From Gammaproteobacteria bacterium (lineage in GTDB: Bacteria > Pseudomonadota > Gammaproteobacteria > Arenicellales > JAOTYS01): a stretch of 6,554 bases of DNA. Location of the stretch: the NCBI GenBank assembly GCA_029861795.1, contig JAOTYS010000261.1:1-6554 (forward strand). The letters run 5' to 3'. Made by a program: the position numbers and the translations under genes. Position 1 is the first letter of the stretch. Each line of letters begins with the position of its first letter. Under the pieces are notes generated by a model. The model ran no database searches. It was not told the origin of the DNA and saw only the letters and a list, made by a program, of their open reading frames with translations. Of the stretch, positions 6,401 through 6,554 are shown in pieces.

Positions 6401-6554
6401 TGATTATAAGAGCGCAGAGCCTGAGGTTAGGGGTAAGTTTACCGTTCGGCCTCACGTTCGAAAGGAGGAGGGTCAATTCTGCGGCAAAGATGTCGATTGC
6501 GATTCGTGTAATTGTGCTCTATTAAGCGAAGGCGGCATTTTGCAATGCGTCGCG
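3498..6554 (+). CDS. Secreted cadherin-repeat/PhoD-type phosphatase fusion (partial)
   Basis: The frame is open for 1019 codons and runs off the right edge; start ATG 3498 follows a good ribosome binding site. Residues 1-25 are a Sec-type signal peptide (cleavage near A-Y-A, 23-25). Residues 37-78 form a Cys/His module (CHVP at 39-42, HLSHGD at 64-69). Residues 82-114 are acidic and Cys-containing (DNDCDG at 82-87). Three cadherin-like repeats fill about 117-414, with linkers NDINEAP and NDPP. A PhoD N-terminal beta domain starts at F-P-N-G-V-A-A-G-D (419-427), with V-L-W-A-R at 434-438. The phosphatase core carries A-S-S-C (528-531), L-G-D (556-558), I-D-D-H-E (617-621) with N-N (624-625), L-D-A-R-S-F-R and S-G-D-I-H (817-821), the metal-site motifs of this Fe/Ca enzyme family. 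It probably cleaves phosphodiesters or monoesters outside the cytoplasm while the cadherin repeats bind calcium or partners. A Cys-rich tail (C995, C1001, C1004, C1006, C1017) continues past the window. Confidence 0.9.
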   Translation, partial: MLNHKITASVVMLGMAILLSPAAYAAKPGKIKPDKIDVCHVPESTPDNLHIINISTNGNALNAHLSHGDWEATAELCDAIPDNDCDGEPDPVADDADCVAINGGPGWTCQIGICNSPPTDIALDSADIDENLASGTPVGMLSSTDPDSPGPFTYTFVSGDGDSDNASFSISGSHLLSSATFDFESKHSYSIRLMTDAGDGGTYQEAITISVNDINEAPTAIVLENDSIHENQATGSLISYFTTTDVDAGDSHVYTLVGGPGDTDNASFDIVDDQLVSAESFDFETRDSYSMRVQSEDSGGLTITQSYSITIIDVNDPPTAITLNNSDVDEEQAVGTVVGTFTSTDVDSSIFSYSLVAGFGNADNASFSIVDDQLQSAIIFDYDVQNSFNIRVQTDDGDGGTFQDTFTITINSIYGDDYFPNGVAAGDVDQSSVVLWARGASPGTITFEYGRDPDFSDPPDGVQHKEVVDPKLPVKADISGLLAGTQYYYRACRGGTCQLSMLPGFEARGSFRTPFAFKDGKKGLRFGASSCWRGDLRPFVSIRNVPDRDLDFFVALGDTVYADSPATWDGTDDDDPSGNRAINLQEFRHKNALNYEGPPEENYFALARASTASFVTIDDHEIINNFAGGAHPTSQVDTAECSKEQLGIGPFNVCFCDKTKDPPDANCIKQFINETDLYEDGLQAWSEYNPVREEHYGVTRDFRTEYKRKLYRYQTFGQDAALFMLDARSFRDEAKGGAAAYDADRTMLGAAQLSELLEDLSAADQLGVTWKLVFLPEPIQRMGIIESSDRFEGYQAERSKILSHIENNCIDNVVFISGDIHGTLVNNLDYKDPLPDIDRYSRTWDISTGPAAYHHPLGMTLQKLPGQKEEYDHLDRDAQNEKVKETLNAQLFAIGAPLLGLGQELTYPTHKDKYNQDIPAEKISGRWDLTNIFGWTEFEIDAETQILIVTTYGIPFYDPVEGYGLDFDDYKSAEPEVRGKFTVRPHVRKEEGQFCGKDVDCDSCNCALLSEGGILQCVA
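3846..4739 (+). repeat. Three tandem cadherin-like repeats within the fusion gene
   Basis: Units at about 3846-4145, 4146-4445 and 4446-4739 encode repeats of about 100 residues. Each has an N/P-P-T-x-I start, an acidic E-N or E-E turn, S/T-T-D-x-D, D-N-A-S-F, a F-D-[FY]-[ED] block and a S-[YF]-[SN]-[IM]-R strand. Units one and two end with N-D-[IV]-N-[ED]-x-P, the calcium-binding linker of cadherins; unit three ends in N-S-I-Y-G-D-D and leads directly into the phosphatase part. The similarity is clear in protein but not obvious in DNA, so the units are old duplications. Confidence 0.8.

Overview
The window looks like chromosomal DNA from a Gram-negative proteobacterium, probably a free-living or aquatic gammaproteobacterium. 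The grounds are consensus TATAAT -10 boxes, a GEMM-I (cyclic di-GMP class I) riboswitch in front of a secreted multidomain protein, and dispersed GCGGAC/GCAGAC palindromic repeats of a kind common in proteobacterial intergenic DNA. The lineage is an inference; no marker gene is present.

Left part (1-3171): a three-gene, all-plus-strand accessory cluster. It encodes a DUF4238-family protein (256-1203), an uncharacterised conserved protein with a D-P-D-N-G motif (1266-1982), and a GIY-YIG-like T5orf172/MUG113-type protein with a long unassigned C-terminal half (2057-3088). The cluster is bracketed by two copies of one repeat element (147-226 and 3112-3170) that share two conserved blocks at identical spacing. 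The genes have little or no Shine-Dalgarno sequence, and the first is probably read from a leaderless mRNA. The make-up is typical of mobile or defence-island cargo, but no function is proven.

Middle part (3089-3497): a regulatory region of about 410 bases. It holds the second repeat copy, a pair of TACGTA palindromes one helical turn apart, a perfect TATAAT box, a GEMM-I aptamer beginning within a few bases of the predicted transcription start, and a good ribosome binding site.

Right part (3498-6554): one long reading frame, open for 1019 codons and cut by the window edge. It encodes a Sec-type signal peptide, a small Cys/His module (C-H-x-P ... H-L-x-H-G-D), an acidic Cys-containing segment, three tandem cadherin-like repeats of about 100 residues, a complete PhoD-type phosphatase (N-terminal beta domain plus metallophosphatase core), and the start of a Cys-rich tail. 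Because it has no stop codon inside the window, an ORF search that requires a stop misses it. Together with its leader it is the most interesting system here: an exported adhesin-phosphatase fusion whose expression is apparently set by cyclic di-GMP.
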